DNA of 64,000 bases from contig NZ_BMFV01000024.1 of the NCBI RefSeq assembly GCF_014639255.1, forward strand, positions 1 to 64,000. Reading direction: 5' to 3'. How positions within the stretch are numbered: the stretch's first letter is position 1; each line of letters opens with the position of its first letter. Source of the DNA: Pullulanibacillus pueri. GTDB lineage: Bacteria > Bacillota > Bacilli > Bacillales > Sporolactobacillaceae. Positions 25,578 to 36,092 of the stretch are shown in pieces. The notes beneath the pieces are model-generated. The model was not told the DNA's origin. It saw only the letters and a list, made by a program, of their open reading frames with translations, and did not search any database. The translations under genes and the position numbers were made by a program.

Positions 25578-25844
25578 TTATGCGTTGACTTCGTTTAATT
25601 TTTGATTTAAACGAGCTTTTTCTCTAGCAGCTTTGTTTTTATGGATAAGACCTTTGTTAACGGCTTTATCAAGCTTTTGAGTTGCAGATAAGAAAGCGGC
25701 TTTTGCACCTTCTACGTCTTTTTCTTCAACTTTGTTGTTAAAAGATTTAATAGAAGAGCGCATTGCAGATTTCACTGATTGGTTTTGCTCACGACTAGTT
25801 TCGCTTTTTTTCACACGTTTAATCGCTGATTGGATGTTTGGCAT
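25578..25844 (-). CDS. rpsT: 30S ribosomal protein S20
   Basis: An 88-aa Lys/Ala-rich helical S20 protein, starting [20 protein letters not shown] and ending in INKNKAARQKARL-like [24 protein letters not shown] precedes the ATG. It is on the minus strand between holA and gpr, as in B. subtilis. Confidence 0.97.
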   Translation of the reverse strand: MPNIQSAIKRVKKSETSREQNQSVKSAMRSSIKSFNNKVEEKDVEGAKAAFLSATQKLDKAVNKGLIHKNKAAREKARLNQKLNEVNA

Positions 25845-26084
25845 GCTTTCACCCCCTTAAAGCGGTTTTCCGATAATCCTCGAAATAAAGCTTGTTTCAC
25901 AAAAATGTATATGTTTAGAGCTTATCTTTAGAGGCGTTATTCAACAGATTGTATTGTATCAAAGCAAGCAGTGAATTGCAACAAATCCCTTAGACAAATT
26001 CCTTGATTACGGCTTTTTTTGAATGAAAAAGAAACAATGCGGTTAATTTAAGAGGAGATTATGGTTTTGAAAGGGGTTATGAAG

Positions 26085-27191
26085 ATGGCTCGCGACTTAG
26101 ATCTGCAAAATTATAAAGTGCGGACAGATTTGGCGATTGAAGCTCGAGAAATTTTAGAAGAAAAAGAAACCACTAAGCCCCCAGAAATTAAAGGGGTAAC
26201 AATACAGGAAGAAGAGATTGAAGGCATTAAATTAACGAGAATGAAGATAGATGCTGATGCCGCTGATCGGATTGGAAAAAAACCCGGTCATTATCTCACT
26301 TATGAAGTTCAAGGGATAAGGAAGCAAGATACTGAATTACAAGAAGTGGTGGAAAGAGTATTCGCTAAAACATTTGCGGCTTTTATTGAAGAACATCATA
26401 TTCCTGAAGAGGCTTCTTGTTTAGTGGTTGGTCTTGGAAATAGGCATGTGACCCCGGATGCCTTGGGACCTCATGCCATTGAAAATATTCTGGTGACCAA
26501 GCACCTCTTTGCTCTTCAACCTTATCGAGTACAAGAAGGCTATCGCCCAGTGAGCGCGATATCACCCGGGGTCATGGGAATTACAGGCATTGAAACAAGC
26601 GACATTATTTTGGGCGTGATTGAAAAAACCAAACCCGATTTTATTATCGCTATTGATGCCCTTGCCTCTCGGTCTATTGAACGGATCAATGCCACGATTC
26701 AGGTTTCAGATACGGGGATTCATCCTGGTTCTGGTGTTGGCAATAACCGCAAGGAATTAAGTATAGATACTCTAGGGATTCCGGTATTTGCTATTGGTAT
26801 TCCGACCGTTGTTGATGCTGTCACTATCACCAGTGATACGTTGGACTTTATTTTGAAGCATTTTGGACGAGAACTTCGGGAAAATGGAAAACCTTCAAAG
26901 GCACTAACACCGTCTGGGATGAATTTTGGTGAACGTGTGACCTATACCGATGAGGATCTGCCTTCAGAAGAAGAGCGCGGTTCGTTTTTAGGGTTGGTCG
27001 GTCGCTTATCAGACGAGGAGAAACAACAACTGATTCGTGAAGTCCTTGGTCCCACAGGTCACAACATGATGGTCACCCCTAAGGAAGTGGATACATTTAT
27101 AGAAGATATGGCGAACGTCTTAGCCAGTGGATTAAATGCAGCATTGCATAAAAATATCAATCAAGATAATCTTGGGGCTTATACCCATTAA
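26085..27191 (+). CDS. gpr: Germination protease GPR
   Basis: A 368-aa spore protease that degrades small acid-soluble spore proteins at germination. The N-terminus ([13 protein letters not shown], then [11 protein letters not shown]) matches the zymogen processing site before TDLA. Conserved blocks are [58 protein letters not shown] and [15 protein letters not shown] 26085 has AAAGGGG eight bases upstream and gives a pro-sequence like other GPRs; in-frame ATGs at 26061 and 26079 are possible. It is expected to be a SigF/SigG gene, but I see no clear promoter. Confidence 0.96.
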   Translation: MARDLDLQNYKVRTDLAIEAREILEEKETTKPPEIKGVTIQEEEIEGIKLTRMKIDADAADRIGKKPGHYLTYEVQGIRKQDTELQEVVERVFAKTFAAFIEEHHIPEEASCLVVGLGNRHVTPDALGPHAIENILVTKHLFALQPYRVQEGYRPVSAISPGVMGITGIETSDIILGVIEKTKPDFIIAIDALASRSIERINATIQVSDTGIHPGSGVGNNRKELSIDTLGIPVFAIGIPTVVDAVTITSDTLDFILKHFGRELRENGKPSKALTPSGMNFGERVTYTDEDLPSEEERGSFLGLVGRLSDEEKQQLIREVLGPTGHNMMVTPKEVDTFIEDMANVLASGLNAALHKNINQDNLGAYTH

Positions 27192-27301
27192 AATAAGTAT
27201 GTGAAAGGCAAAAACCGTCCATAATATGCTTAAGTGAGTTCTAATTGTACAAGATGCAGCATAGTCTGTAAATGAGGACAAGCTATAATGGGGGATAAGC
27301 C

Positions 27302-27715
27302 GTGAAAACTTTCATGTTAAAATCATTGCTATTAATTACTCTTCTGTGTTGTGCGTTACTTTATGGCATGGAATTGACCAAAGATAATATGATTGACATG
27401 AAAGGACTGGACAACTCACAGGACAAGACCTCATTATTGGATTTTAATATCCCTCAGTTAACGTCTCATTCAGAAGAGACACCAGTGACCACTACTCAAA
27501 AGAGCGACCAAGAGGTGGAAACGCCAAAAAAGGCGAAAGCAACGAGTGCTGAACCTTCAATAGAAGATAGAATACAACATTTAAATGATATTGAAACGTT
27601 TAATCCTTTCTCAGAATTAGGGGATAAAGTCGGTCAAGGGGTATCGGGCGTTTTTACTAAAGGAATAGAAGTAACAGCCTCTGTCTTTAATAGTGTTATT
27701 AACGTTTTTTTATAA
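27302..27715 (+). CDS. yqxA: YqxA family protein (DUF3679)
   Basis: A 137-aa protein with an N-terminal signal/anchor helix (about 7-22), a Thr/Ser/Lys-rich middle and a conserved C-terminal part DIETFNPFSELGDKVGQGV. It matches the YqxA family found just before lepA. GTG start after GGGGGAT. Function unknown. In B. subtilis spoIIP stands between gpr and yqxA; here only 110 bases separate them. Confidence 0.82.
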   Translation: MKTFMLKSLLLITLLCCALLYGMELTKDNMIDMKGLDNSQDKTSLLDFNIPQLTSHSEETPVTTTQKSDQEVETPKKAKATSAEPSIEDRIQHLNDIETFNPFSELGDKVGQGVSGVFTKGIEVTASVFNSVINVFL

Positions 27716-27783
27716 CTTAAAATGTATAACATCGCGGAAGCCCTTTATATGCCCATCTAAATCACACTGGACGGTTTACTTTG

Positions 27784-27821
27784 ATAGCCATAAAGCTTTT
27801 ATTGAAAAGCTTTATGGCTAT
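27784..27821. terminator. Hairpin overlapping the lepA promoter
   Basis: A perfect 17-bp stem ATAGCCATAAAGCTTTT (27784-27800) / AAAAGCTTTATGGCTAT (27805-27821), loop ATTG, followed by TGTTATAATTTTG. It probably ends the yqxA transcript. Confidence 0.75.
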
Positions 27822-27830
27822 TGTTATAAT
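27802..27830 (+). promoter_or_regulatory. SigA-type promoter of lepA
   Basis: TTGAAA (27802-27807), a 17-base spacer, TATAAT (27825-27830). The -35 starts in the loop of the hairpin and the spacer is its 3' arm. Confidence 0.75.
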
Positions 27831-27862
27831 TTTGTTTATGCATAATGGCAGGAGGATACATA

Positions 27863-29689
27863 ATGAGTGAGGATCGTAGAAATAGACAAAAACGGATTCG
27901 GAATTTTTCCATCATCGCCCACATTGATCATGGAAAATCAACTTTAGCGGATCGCATTTTAGAATCAACCAGTGCGTTGACGAAAAGAGAAATGCGTGCT
28001 CAAATGCTTGATGCCATGGATTTAGAGCGTGAGCGTGGGATAACGATTAAATTAAATGCGGTGCAATTAACATATAAAGCCCAAGATGGCGAAGAGTATA
28101 TTTTTCATTTAATAGATACACCAGGACATGTCGACTTCAGTTATGAAGTCTCACGGAGTTTGGCAGCTTGTGAGGGCGCACTCTTAATTGTAGATGCGGC
28201 ACAAGGTATTGAAGCACAGACACTCGCTAACGTTTATCTTGCATTAGAAAACGACTTGGAAATTATTCCAGTCATCAACAAGATCGACCTCCCAAGTGCG
28301 GAACCAGAGCGTGTGAAACAAGAGGTTGAGGATGTCATTGGACTCGATGCATCAGAAGCAGTATTGACGTCTGCCAAATCAGGTCTGGGCATTGAAGATG
28401 TTTTAGAGGCGATTGTTGAAAAGGTCCCAGCCCCTACAGGTGATCCTGATGCGCCATTGAAAGCTTTAATTTTTGATTCTCTGTATGATCCATACAGAGG
28501 TGTCGTCACCTATATCAGAATTATTGATGGAACGGTGAAGGTTGGGGATCACATTAAAATGATGGCGACAGGGAAAAGCTTCGAAGTCAATGAAATTGGT
28601 GTCTTTACCCCAAAACCGGTGGCGAAGGATGAATTGACGGTTGGAGATGTGGGTTATCTCACGGCTGCTATTAAGAATGTTTCTGATACACGTGTAGGTG
28701 ATACCATTACTAGTGCCGCTCATCCAACGGCTGAGCCTTTACCTGGTTATAGACGCATGAATCCGATGGTATTTTGCGGGCTATATCCCATTGATTCCAA
28801 TGACTATAATGACTTGCGTGAAGCTTTAGAGCGCTTGGAACTTAATGATTCCTCTCTACAATATGAAGCAGAAACCTCCGAAGCTCTTGGCTTTGGTTTT
28901 CGTTGTGGTTTCTTAGGCTTACTCCATATGGAAATTATTCAGGAACGTATTGAACGAGAATTTGGTATCGATTTAATCACGACTGCACCGAGTGTTATTT
29001 ACAAGGTGGAGATGGCGAACGGTGAAACTATTGAAATTGATAACCCGTCTAAAATGCCTGAGGGTAAAATGATCGAAAATGTTGAAGAGCCTTATGTCAA
29101 AGCCTCAGTCATGACCCCCAATGATTATGTGGGTGCTGTCATGGAACTTTGTCAGAATAAACGCGGTGAGTTTATTGATATGGTATATCTTGATGAAAAT
29201 CGGGTTAATGTGATTTATCATATCCCACTTTCCGAAATCGTGTATGATTTCTTTGATCATTTAAAATCAAACACTAAAGGTTATGCTTCATTGGATTATG
29301 AGCTTATTGGATATAAACCTTCAAAGCTTGTTAAAATGGATATCTTACTAAATGGGGAAAAAATTGATGCATTATCCATCATTGTCCATAGAGATTTTGC
29401 TTATCCACGTGGTAAGGCGATTGTAGAAAAACTCAAAGAGCTGATCCCGAGGCAGCAATTTGAAGTGCCGATCCAGGCCGCACTGGGTCAAAAGATTGTC
29501 GCACGTTCAACCATTAAGGCCTTGCGGAAAAACGTTTTGGCTAAATGTTATGGTGGGGATATTAGCCGTAAGCGGAAGCTTCTTGAAAAACAAAAAGAAG
29601 GTAAAAAACGAATGAAGACAGTGGGTAAAGTGGATGTACCTCAAGAAGCGTTTATGGCTGTTTTGCGTTTGGATGATTCAAATAAATAG
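27863..29689 (+). CDS. lepA: Translation elongation factor 4 (LepA)
   Basis: A 608-aa GTPase: G1 [10 protein letters not shown]2 region RGITIK, G3 [13 protein letters not shown]4 NKIDLPSA, then EF-G-like domains and the LepA-specific C-terminus ([36 protein letters not shown]). It back-translocates or remodels stalled ribosomes. ATG 27863 after GGCAGGAGG is preferred to the in-frame ATG 27845. Confidence 0.97.
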   Translation: MSEDRRNRQKRIRNFSIIAHIDHGKSTLADRILESTSALTKREMRAQMLDAMDLERERGITIKLNAVQLTYKAQDGEEYIFHLIDTPGHVDFSYEVSRSLAACEGALLIVDAAQGIEAQTLANVYLALENDLEIIPVINKIDLPSAEPERVKQEVEDVIGLDASEAVLTSAKSGLGIEDVLEAIVEKVPAPTGDPDAPLKALIFDSLYDPYRGVVTYIRIIDGTVKVGDHIKMMATGKSFEVNEIGVFTPKPVAKDELTVGDVGYLTAAIKNVSDTRVGDTITSAAHPTAEPLPGYRRMNPMVFCGLYPIDSNDYNDLREALERLELNDSSLQYEAETSEALGFGFRCGFLGLLHMEIIQERIEREFGIDLITTAPSVIYKVEMANGETIEIDNPSKMPEGKMIENVEEPYVKASVMTPNDYVGAVMELCQNKRGEFIDMVYLDENRVNVIYHIPLSEIVYDFFDHLKSNTKGYASLDYELIGYKPSKLVKMDILLNGEKIDALSIIVHRDFAYPRGKAIVEKLKELIPRQQFEVPIQAALGQKIVARSTIKALRKNVLAKCYGGDISRKRKLLEKQKEGKKRMKTVGKVDVPQEAFMAVLRLDDSNK

Positions 29690-29739
29690 AGTTAAGAATC
29701 CACTGAATGCCTTCTTGGGGGAAAAGGAGGTCGGACGCG

Positions 29740-30873
29740 ATGATTAAAGGCGCTTATGTCCACATTCCTTTTTGTGAGCATATCTGTTATTATTGCGATT
29801 TCAATAAATATTTTATAAAGAATCAACCTGTTGAGGATTATCTCAAAGCCTTAGATCTTGAAATGGCTACGACCATGATTCAGGCGGGAGGTGTACGCCC
29901 CGAGACTATTTTTATTGGCGGGGGAACACCCACCGTCCTCCAAGATGAGCATTTTGCAAGGCTATTAGAAAGTATTCGTAAGCATCTCTATCATGAAGAG
30001 ACAGCAGAGTTTGCAGTCGAAATTAACCCTGAAAACCTTAATATTGCCAAACTTGAGGCCATGAAAAGGGCGGGAGTGGATCGGCTTAGTATTGGGATTC
30101 AGACGTTCGATGATACTTTGTTGGCAGCGATTGGTCGCATGCATTCCCGTGAATCTGCAATTGCAGCTGTTCAATTAGCAAAAGATTATGGATTTCATAA
30201 CATATCCGTCGATTTAATGTTCGGGCTTCCAGGCCAGACAAGAGCACAGCTTGAGCACTCTCTTCATGCAGCCATGCAATTGGATCCACAACATATTTCT
30301 ATTTACTCCTTGCAAGTTGAGCCTCGAACGATTTTTTACCATCGTATGAAACAGGGGAAGCTCAAGTTGCCGGGGCAGGACATTGAAGCAGAAATGTATG
30401 AACTGCTTATAAAGGTCTTAAGAGACAGAGGTTTTGAGCAATATGAAATCAGTAACTTTGCCAAGCCAGGATACGAAAGCCGTCACAATATTATTTATTG
30501 GAATAATGAAGAATATTATGGGTTTGGGGCTGGTGCCCATGGCTATATTCAAGGGCAGCGAGTGGTGAATGCGCGCGCAGTCAAAGGGTACATCACTCGA
30601 GTCCGTTCAGAAGGTCATGCGATGGTGGAGCGTCACTCTGTAACACTTCAAGAAAAAGTTGAAGAAGAACTGTTTCTTGGCCTTCGTAAATTAAGAGGGA
30701 TTAATAAAAAGACCTTTGAGGAAAAATATCACCGTTCCCTTGATTATTTTTATAAAGACGTCATTGCAAATCTGGTGAAAAAAGGGTTATTACATGAAGA
30801 TAAAGAGCATATCTCTTTAACGGAAAAAGGGGTGTTTCTCGGGAACGAAGTGTTTGAAGCTTTCTTGGTCTAA
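29740..30873 (+). CDS. hemW: HemW, radical SAM heme chaperone-type protein
   Basis: A 377-aa radical SAM protein with CEHICYYCDFN (the CxxxCxxC cluster motif plus Cys), GGGTPT, and the HemW-type C-terminal wing (LRKLRGINKKTFEEKYHRSL). It was long annotated as oxygen-independent coproporphyrinogen oxidase, but the cluster motif and length fit HemW. ATG at 29740 follows AAAGGAGG. It sits between lepA and hrcA as in other Bacilli. Confidence 0.94.
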   Translation: MIKGAYVHIPFCEHICYYCDFNKYFIKNQPVEDYLKALDLEMATTMIQAGGVRPETIFIGGGTPTVLQDEHFARLLESIRKHLYHEETAEFAVEINPENLNIAKLEAMKRAGVDRLSIGIQTFDDTLLAAIGRMHSRESAIAAVQLAKDYGFHNISVDLMFGLPGQTRAQLEHSLHAAMQLDPQHISIYSLQVEPRTIFYHRMKQGKLKLPGQDIEAEMYELLIKVLRDRGFEQYEISNFAKPGYESRHNIIYWNNEEYYGFGAGAHGYIQGQRVVNARAVKGYITRVRSEGHAMVERHSVTLQEKVEEELFLGLRKLRGINKKTFEEKYHRSLDYFYKDVIANLVKKGLLHEDKEHISLTEKGVFLGNEVFEAFLV

Positions 30874-30877
30874 TTTA

Positions 30878-30944
30878 TTGACAAACTCGACAAACATTGA
30901 TAAATTTTAGAATAGAATTAGCACTCGACATCATAGAGTGCTAA
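30878..30944 (+). promoter_or_regulatory. Heat-shock promoter with CIRCE operator
   Basis: A perfect CIRCE element TTAGCACTC-N9-GAGTGCTAA (30918-30944) follows a SigA-type promoter TTGACA (30878-30883), 17-base spacer, TAAATT (30901-30906). HrcA bound to CIRCE would block the whole hrcA-grpE-dnaK-dnaJ cluster. Confidence 0.93.
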
Positions 30945-30959
30945 CAGAGGTGATTGGTG

Positions 30960-31994
30960 ATGTTGACAGAACGCCAATTATTTTTGTTGAAGCTTCTTGT
31001 TAACGACTATATAAAGTCTGCAGAACCTATAGGTTCACGCGCCATTTCTAAGAGGGATGATGTGCAGTTTAGCTCAGCGACCATTAGAAATGAATTGGCG
31101 GATATGGAAGAACTAGGGTATCTTGAAAAACCACATAGTTCATCTGGTAGGGTTCCATCAGAAAAAGGCTATCGTTATTATGTTGACCATTTGTTGTCTC
31201 CTGCGATGCTTTCAAAGCAAGAAATGGTGGATATCAAAAAGGCCTTCCGTGAGCAGTATTATGAGTTGGAAAAACTCATCCAAGGAACGGCCGATATTCT
31301 TTCAGATTTTACAAACTACACGTCCATTGTGTTAGGGCCTGAAGTATTGGAAACAAAGCTTAAACATATTCAAATGATTAGTTTAAGCGCGGAGACCTCT
31401 GTTTTAATCATCATTACCAATACGGGTCATGTTGAAAATAGGACCGTTTCCTTGCCAAAAGGGATTCAACCGCAAGAGATTGAAAAACTTGTCAATATAC
31501 TCAATGTTCGTCTCAAAGGAACGCCTTTATATAAAATTAAATTCGCTATTGATCGCGAAATAAAGGATGTTCTTCGCCAGCATTTATCTCAATATCAATT
31601 GGCGATAAAAATGCTTAATGAGGCTCTTTCTTATCACCCTTTGGATCAGATTTATTATGGGGGTAAAACGAATATGTTGGCACAACCGGAGTTTAAGGAC
31701 ATTGATAAAGTTCTGCCGCTTTTAAATGCATTAGAGCGTAAAGACATTGTCTATGATCTTTTAAAACCGATTGGCGATTCTCGTATCCATATTAAAATTG
31801 GTCAAGAAAATGATTTCAATGAAATCAAAAACTGTAGTGTGTTAACGGCCTCCTATTCTATTGGTGGTGAACATTTAGGAACGGTAGCTGTCATTGGACC
31901 TACTCGGATGACCTATCCAAAGGTGGTAACGCTACTTGATATTGTTTCTAGAAGTTTGTCTAAATCATTGACAGAGCGGTATCAAGGATATTAA
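30960..31994 (+). CDS. hrcA: Heat-inducible transcription repressor HrcA
   Basis: A 344-aa CIRCE-binding repressor. The winged helix spans residues 1-70 (FSSATIRNELADMEELGYL, SSSGRVPSEKGYRYYVDHLL), followed by the GAF-like domain and a C-terminal dimer region. ATG 30960 lies 7 bases after GAGGTG; in-frame TTG and GTG just upstream are less likely. It represses its own operon through CIRCE, with GroEL as activity sensor in known cases. Confidence 0.97.
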   Translation: MLTERQLFLLKLLVNDYIKSAEPIGSRAISKRDDVQFSSATIRNELADMEELGYLEKPHSSSGRVPSEKGYRYYVDHLLSPAMLSKQEMVDIKKAFREQYYELEKLIQGTADILSDFTNYTSIVLGPEVLETKLKHIQMISLSAETSVLIIITNTGHVENRTVSLPKGIQPQEIEKLVNILNVRLKGTPLYKIKFAIDREIKDVLRQHLSQYQLAIKMLNEALSYHPLDQIYYGGKTNMLAQPEFKDIDKVLPLLNALERKDIVYDLLKPIGDSRIHIKIGQENDFNEIKNCSVLTASYSIGGEHLGTVAVIGPTRMTYPKVVTLLDIVSRSLSKSLTERYQGY

Positions 31995-32122
31995 ACAAGG
32001 GAATAGTGTAAACAAATGATTGGATAAAGGTTTTGAGATGAGGCATCCACAACTGTGGATTGTGGTTGCTCTTTTCTCATGACTTCTAATTGTACCCTTT
32101 ATTGTTTTGGAGGTGACAGACG

Positions 32123-32752
32123 ATGTCTGAAAAGGACTTACATGAAGAAGTTGTTGAAAAAGAAGAAGGCAACGCTCAAGAGGATGATAGTTTAGTGGAA
32201 ACTGATACATCTGAAGAACGTGAGGTTGAGAACAGGCAGTCAGAAGACAATGAGGCCTTACATAACGAAGAAAATAATGACAATGATGAACAAAATCATC
32301 TTGTAGAACAGATTGCCCAACTCGAAGCAGAAAAAACGGAATTAAATAATAGACTCTTACGTGTTCAAGCAGACTATGAGAATTTCAAGCGGCGGGTGCG
32401 TGAAGAAAAAGCAAAAGACCGACAGTTTCGAGCACAAACACTTGTTGAAGATTTATTGCCGGTCGCAGACAATTTTTCGCGTGCGTTACAAAGTGACGTG
32501 GAAACAGAGGATGCGAAAAGCTTGAAGCAGGGAGTTGAGATGGTTTACCGTCAATTGGTGGATGCCCTGACGAAAGAAGGGGTTGAGGAAATCGACGGTT
32601 TAAATCAACCTTTTGATCCCAACGAGCAGCAAGCGGTAATGCAGGATGAAAGTCCGGATCATGAGCCAAATACCGTGATCCAGGTCTTGCAAAAAGGCTA
32701 TAAATTGAATGGACGAGTTCTACGTCCGGCGATGGTTAAGGTGAGTTCTTAG
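32123..32752 (+). CDS. grpE: Nucleotide exchange factor GrpE
   Basis: A 209-aa GrpE. The first 65 residues are a very acidic, disordered extension, longer than usual. The coiled coil EAEKTELNNRLLRVQADYEN leads to the four-helix and beta-wing domains (EEIDGLNQPFDPNEQQAVM, VLQKGYKLNGRVLRPAMVKV). It releases ADP from DnaK. GGAGGTGACAG precedes the ATG. A short palindromic ATCCACA/TGTGGAT stem sits between hrcA and grpE. Confidence 0.97.
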   Translation: MSEKDLHEEVVEKEEGNAQEDDSLVETDTSEEREVENRQSEDNEALHNEENNDNDEQNHLVEQIAQLEAEKTELNNRLLRVQADYENFKRRVREEKAKDRQFRAQTLVEDLLPVADNFSRALQSDVETEDAKSLKQGVEMVYRQLVDALTKEGVEEIDGLNQPFDPNEQQAVMQDESPDHEPNTVIQVLQKGYKLNGRVLRPAMVKVSS

Positions 32753-32842
32753 TAGCTAGAGAATTTATCTTTAATCCGAAGGTAAACGATAAATGTAAAT
32801 ATCTAAAAAATCTTTATGGAATTCTAGGAGGTTATTGTTCAA

Positions 32843-34687
32843 ATGAGTAAAATTATCGGCATTGATTTAGGAACAACAAACTCTTGCGTTGCTGTAATGG
32901 AAGGCGGCGAAGCAACCGTTATTCCTAACCCTGAAGGGAACCGTACAACACCTTCAGTGGTTGCTTTTAAAAATGGCGAACGCCAAGTAGGTGAAGTGGC
33001 AAAGCGTCAAGCGATCACAAACCCAAATACTATTATCTCTATTAAACGTCATATGGGGACAGATTATAAAGTTGAGATTGAAGGTAAACAGTATACACCA
33101 CAAGAAGTTTCGGCGATCATTTTACAAAAACTAAAATCCGATGCTGAAAGCTATTTAGGTGAAACGGTCACACAAGCGGTTATTACTGTCCCTGCTTATT
33201 TCAATGACTCCCAACGTCAAGCAACAAAGGACGCAGGTAAAATCGCGGGTCTTGAAGTCCTTCGAATTATCAACGAGCCAACAGCAGCTTCTCTTGCTTA
33301 TGGTCTTGATAAAGGTCAAGAAGACCAAACGATTCTTGTTTATGACCTTGGTGGCGGTACTTTTGACGTTTCTGTTCTTGAACTTGGTGACGGTATTTTC
33401 GAAGTTAAGTCAACCGCCGGTGACAATCAGCTTGGTGGTGATGACTTTGATCAGAAAGTCATTGATTATCTTATTGAAGAATTCAAAAAAGAAAATGGCA
33501 TTGATTTAGCCAACGATAAGATGGCGTTACAGCGTTTAAAAGATGCTGCTGAGAAAGCGAAGAAAGATTTGTCGGGCGTGTCTCAAACCCAAATCTCTCT
33601 CCCATTTATTACTGCGGATGCTACAGGGCCTAAACACCTTGAAGTGAACTTAACACGTGCAAAGTTTGAAGAAATTACTGCTGATCTAGTTGAAAGAACT
33701 ATGGGTCCCACACGTCAAGCTCTTTCAGATGCAGGGTTATCCTCAAGCGATATTGATAAAGTCATTCTTGTCGGTGGATCTACTCGTATCCCAGCGGTTC
33801 AAGAAGCGATTAAAAAGCTCACAGGTAAGGATCCTCATAAAGGGGTCAACCCAGATGAAGTGGTTGCATTAGGTGCAGCGATCCAGGCAGGTGTCCTTGC
33901 TGGTGATGTAAAGGATGTCGTTCTTCTTGATGTTACACCACTCTCTTTGGGAATTGAAACCATGGGTGGCGTCTTTACTAAATTAATCGAACGCAATACG
34001 ACCATTCCTACAAGTCAGTCCCAAATTTTCTCAACGGCTGCTGATAATCAAACCTCTGTTGACATTCATGTTTTACAAGGGGAACGTTCAATGGCTGCCG
34101 ACAACAAAACTTTAGGTCGTTTCCAACTCACAGATATTCCACCAGCTCCACGTGGCGTACCACAAATTGAAGTGAGCTTCGAAATTGATGCTAACGGTAT
34201 TGTGAATGTTAAAGCGAAGGACAAAGGGACAAATAAAGAGCAATCGATTACGATTAAATCATCTTCAGGTTTAAGTGACGACGAAATTGAAAAAATGGTC
34301 AAAGAAGCTGAAGAAAATGCAGAGGCCGATAAAAAGCGTAAAGAGGAAGTGGATCTTCGTAATGAAGCAGATCAACTTGTCTTTACTACTGACAAAACGC
34401 TTAAAGATCTCGGAGATAAAGTCGATGAAGCTGAGAAGAAAAAAGCAGAAGAAGCTAAGGACTCTCTTAAAAAGGCGCTTGAAGGTAGCGATTTAGAAGC
34501 CATTAAGAAGGAAAAAGATAATCTTCAAGAAGTGGTTCAACAACTTTCCGTTAAACTCTATGAGCAAGCAGCACAGCAAGCACAGGCTCAAGGACAAGGG
34601 GCTGAAGACCCTTCCGCAAAGAAAGACGATAATGTTGTTGATGCTGATTATGAAGAAGTTAATGATGATGAGGACAAGAAGAATTAA
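32843..34687 (+). CDS. dnaK: Chaperone DnaK (Hsp70)
   Basis: A 614-aa Hsp70. ATPase motifs [47 protein letters not shown]; interdomain linker region [18 protein letters not shown]; substrate domain and helical lid; acidic C-terminal [11 protein letters not shown]. It works with DnaJ and GrpE encoded on either side. AGGAGG lies 11 bases before the ATG. Confidence 0.98.
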   Translation: MSKIIGIDLGTTNSCVAVMEGGEATVIPNPEGNRTTPSVVAFKNGERQVGEVAKRQAITNPNTIISIKRHMGTDYKVEIEGKQYTPQEVSAIILQKLKSDAESYLGETVTQAVITVPAYFNDSQRQATKDAGKIAGLEVLRIINEPTAASLAYGLDKGQEDQTILVYDLGGGTFDVSVLELGDGIFEVKSTAGDNQLGGDDFDQKVIDYLIEEFKKENGIDLANDKMALQRLKDAAEKAKKDLSGVSQTQISLPFITADATGPKHLEVNLTRAKFEEITADLVERTMGPTRQALSDAGLSSSDIDKVILVGGSTRIPAVQEAIKKLTGKDPHKGVNPDEVVALGAAIQAGVLAGDVKDVVLLDVTPLSLGIETMGGVFTKLIERNTTIPTSQSQIFSTAADNQTSVDIHVLQGERSMAADNKTLGRFQLTDIPPAPRGVPQIEVSFEIDANGIVNVKAKDKGTNKEQSITIKSSSGLSDDEIEKMVKEAEENAEADKKRKEEVDLRNEADQLVFTTDKTLKDLGDKVDEAEKKKAEEAKDSLKKALEGSDLEAIKKEKDNLQEVVQQLSVKLYEQAAQQAQAQGQGAEDPSAKKDDNVVDADYEEVNDDEDKKN

Positions 34688-34713
34688 ACCACATCAACAT
34701 CTCGAATAATTCT

Positions 34714-34753
34714 AAAAGTCAAAGCCGGCTCTCGTTTGGCTTTGACTTTTTCC
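34714..34753 (+). terminator. Terminator after dnaK
   Basis: AAAAGTCAAAGCC (34714-34726) pairs with GGCTTTGACTTTT (34738-34750), with a T-run. It would separate dnaK from dnaJ or lower read-through to it. Confidence 0.85.
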
Positions 34754-34935
34754 ACTTTGAGAGCTATTGCACCACAAATCAGGTAAGTTTAAGCTTTAAA
34801 AGGGAGTAAATAGGAGATCTTTTTGTAAAGTCCTCTCAGCCTTTAAGTAGTGAAGGGCCATGGAGAAGTGTTGCGTAAGTAATAGAGGAAATGATATGAT
34901 AAATTTTATGTGAAGAGATGCCGGGAGTGAAAACT

Positions 34936-36075
34936 ATGAGCAAGCGAGACTATTATGAAGTATTAGGCCTTGACCGTAATGCCTCCAAGGAAGACATAAA
35001 GAAAGCCTATCGGAAACTTGCCCGACAATATCATCCCGATGTAAATAAAGATGATCCAACGGCAACCGATAAATTTAAAGAAGTCAAAGAAGCGTATGAG
35101 ACATTAAGTAACGACCAAAAGAAAGCTCATTATGATCAATTTGGACATACCGACCCTAATCAAGGGTTTGGCGGTGGCCAAGGTTTTGGTGGGGCTGATT
35201 TTGGTGGATTTGGCGATATTTTTGATATGTTTTTTGGTGGAGGAGGAGGCTCTTCGCGCCGGAGAGATCCTAATGCCCCTCGGCAAGGAGCCGATCTTCA
35301 ATATACCATGACGATAGATTTTGAAGAGGCGGCTTTTGGTAAGGAAACAGATATTAAAATCCCAAGAGAAGAAACGTGTGAGACCTGTCATGGCTCAGGA
35401 GCAAAGCCAGGGACAACACCAGACACCTGTTCACATTGTGGCGGCTCTGGACAACTGAATGTGGAGCAAAATACACCTTTTGGACGCATTGTCAATCGCC
35501 GTGTCTGTAACTATTGTCAAGGCACAGGGAAGATCATCAAAGAAAAATGTAGTACGTGTGGTGGTGACGGTAAAGTCAAGGTAAATAAAACCATCCATGT
35601 CAAAATTCCAGCAGGTGTGGATGAAGGTCAACAAATTCGCATCTCTGGCCAAGGTGAAGCGGGAAGTAATGGCGGCCCTTCGGGAGATTTATATGTGGTC
35701 TTTCATATCAAACCACATAAATTCTTTGAACGAGATGGTGACGATGTCTACTGTGAGATTCCATTAAGTTTTGCACAGGTGACACTGGGGGATGAGATTG
35801 AAGTCCCAACGTTGTACGGACGAGTGAAATTGAAAATCCCAGCAGGTACGCAAACGGGGACCCATTTCCGTCTTAAAGGCAAAGGGATTAAAAATGTTCG
35901 TGGGTACGGCCAAGGTGATCAACATGTGACAGTGAATGTAGTGACGCCGAAGCATTTATCGGATAAAGAAAGAGAATTATTTAAACAGCTTGCCGAAATT
36001 AGTGGTACACCACTAACGGAAGTTCAAAATGAAAATTTCTTCTCAAAAGTAAAGCGAGCGTTTAAAGCGGATTAA
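34936..36075 (+). CDS. dnaJ: Chaperone DnaJ (Hsp40)
   Basis: A 379-aa type I Hsp40. J domain with the HPD motif in YHPDVNKDD, a Gly/Phe-rich region (about 75-110), four CxxCxGxG zinc repeats ([32 protein letters not shown]) and the C-terminal substrate domains. ATG 34936 follows GGGAG. The 220-base gap from dnaK with a terminator suggests a second promoter. Confidence 0.98.
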   Translation: MSKRDYYEVLGLDRNASKEDIKKAYRKLARQYHPDVNKDDPTATDKFKEVKEAYETLSNDQKKAHYDQFGHTDPNQGFGGGQGFGGADFGGFGDIFDMFFGGGGGSSRRRDPNAPRQGADLQYTMTIDFEEAAFGKETDIKIPREETCETCHGSGAKPGTTPDTCSHCGGSGQLNVEQNTPFGRIVNRRVCNYCQGTGKIIKEKCSTCGGDGKVKVNKTIHVKIPAGVDEGQQIRISGQGEAGSNGGPSGDLYVVFHIKPHKFFERDGDDVYCEIPLSFAQVTLGDEIEVPTLYGRVKLKIPAGTQTGTHFRLKGKGIKNVRGYGQGDQHVTVNVVTPKHLSDKERELFKQLAEISGTPLTEVQNENFFSKVKRAFKAD

Positions 36076-36092
36076 GAATGGAGTTGGCTACA

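Noticed and set aside
32050-32070. ATCCACA-AC-TGTGGAT as a DnaA-box pair between hrcA and grpE
   Set aside because: Each half matches too few positions of TTATNCACA; more likely a simple palindrome.
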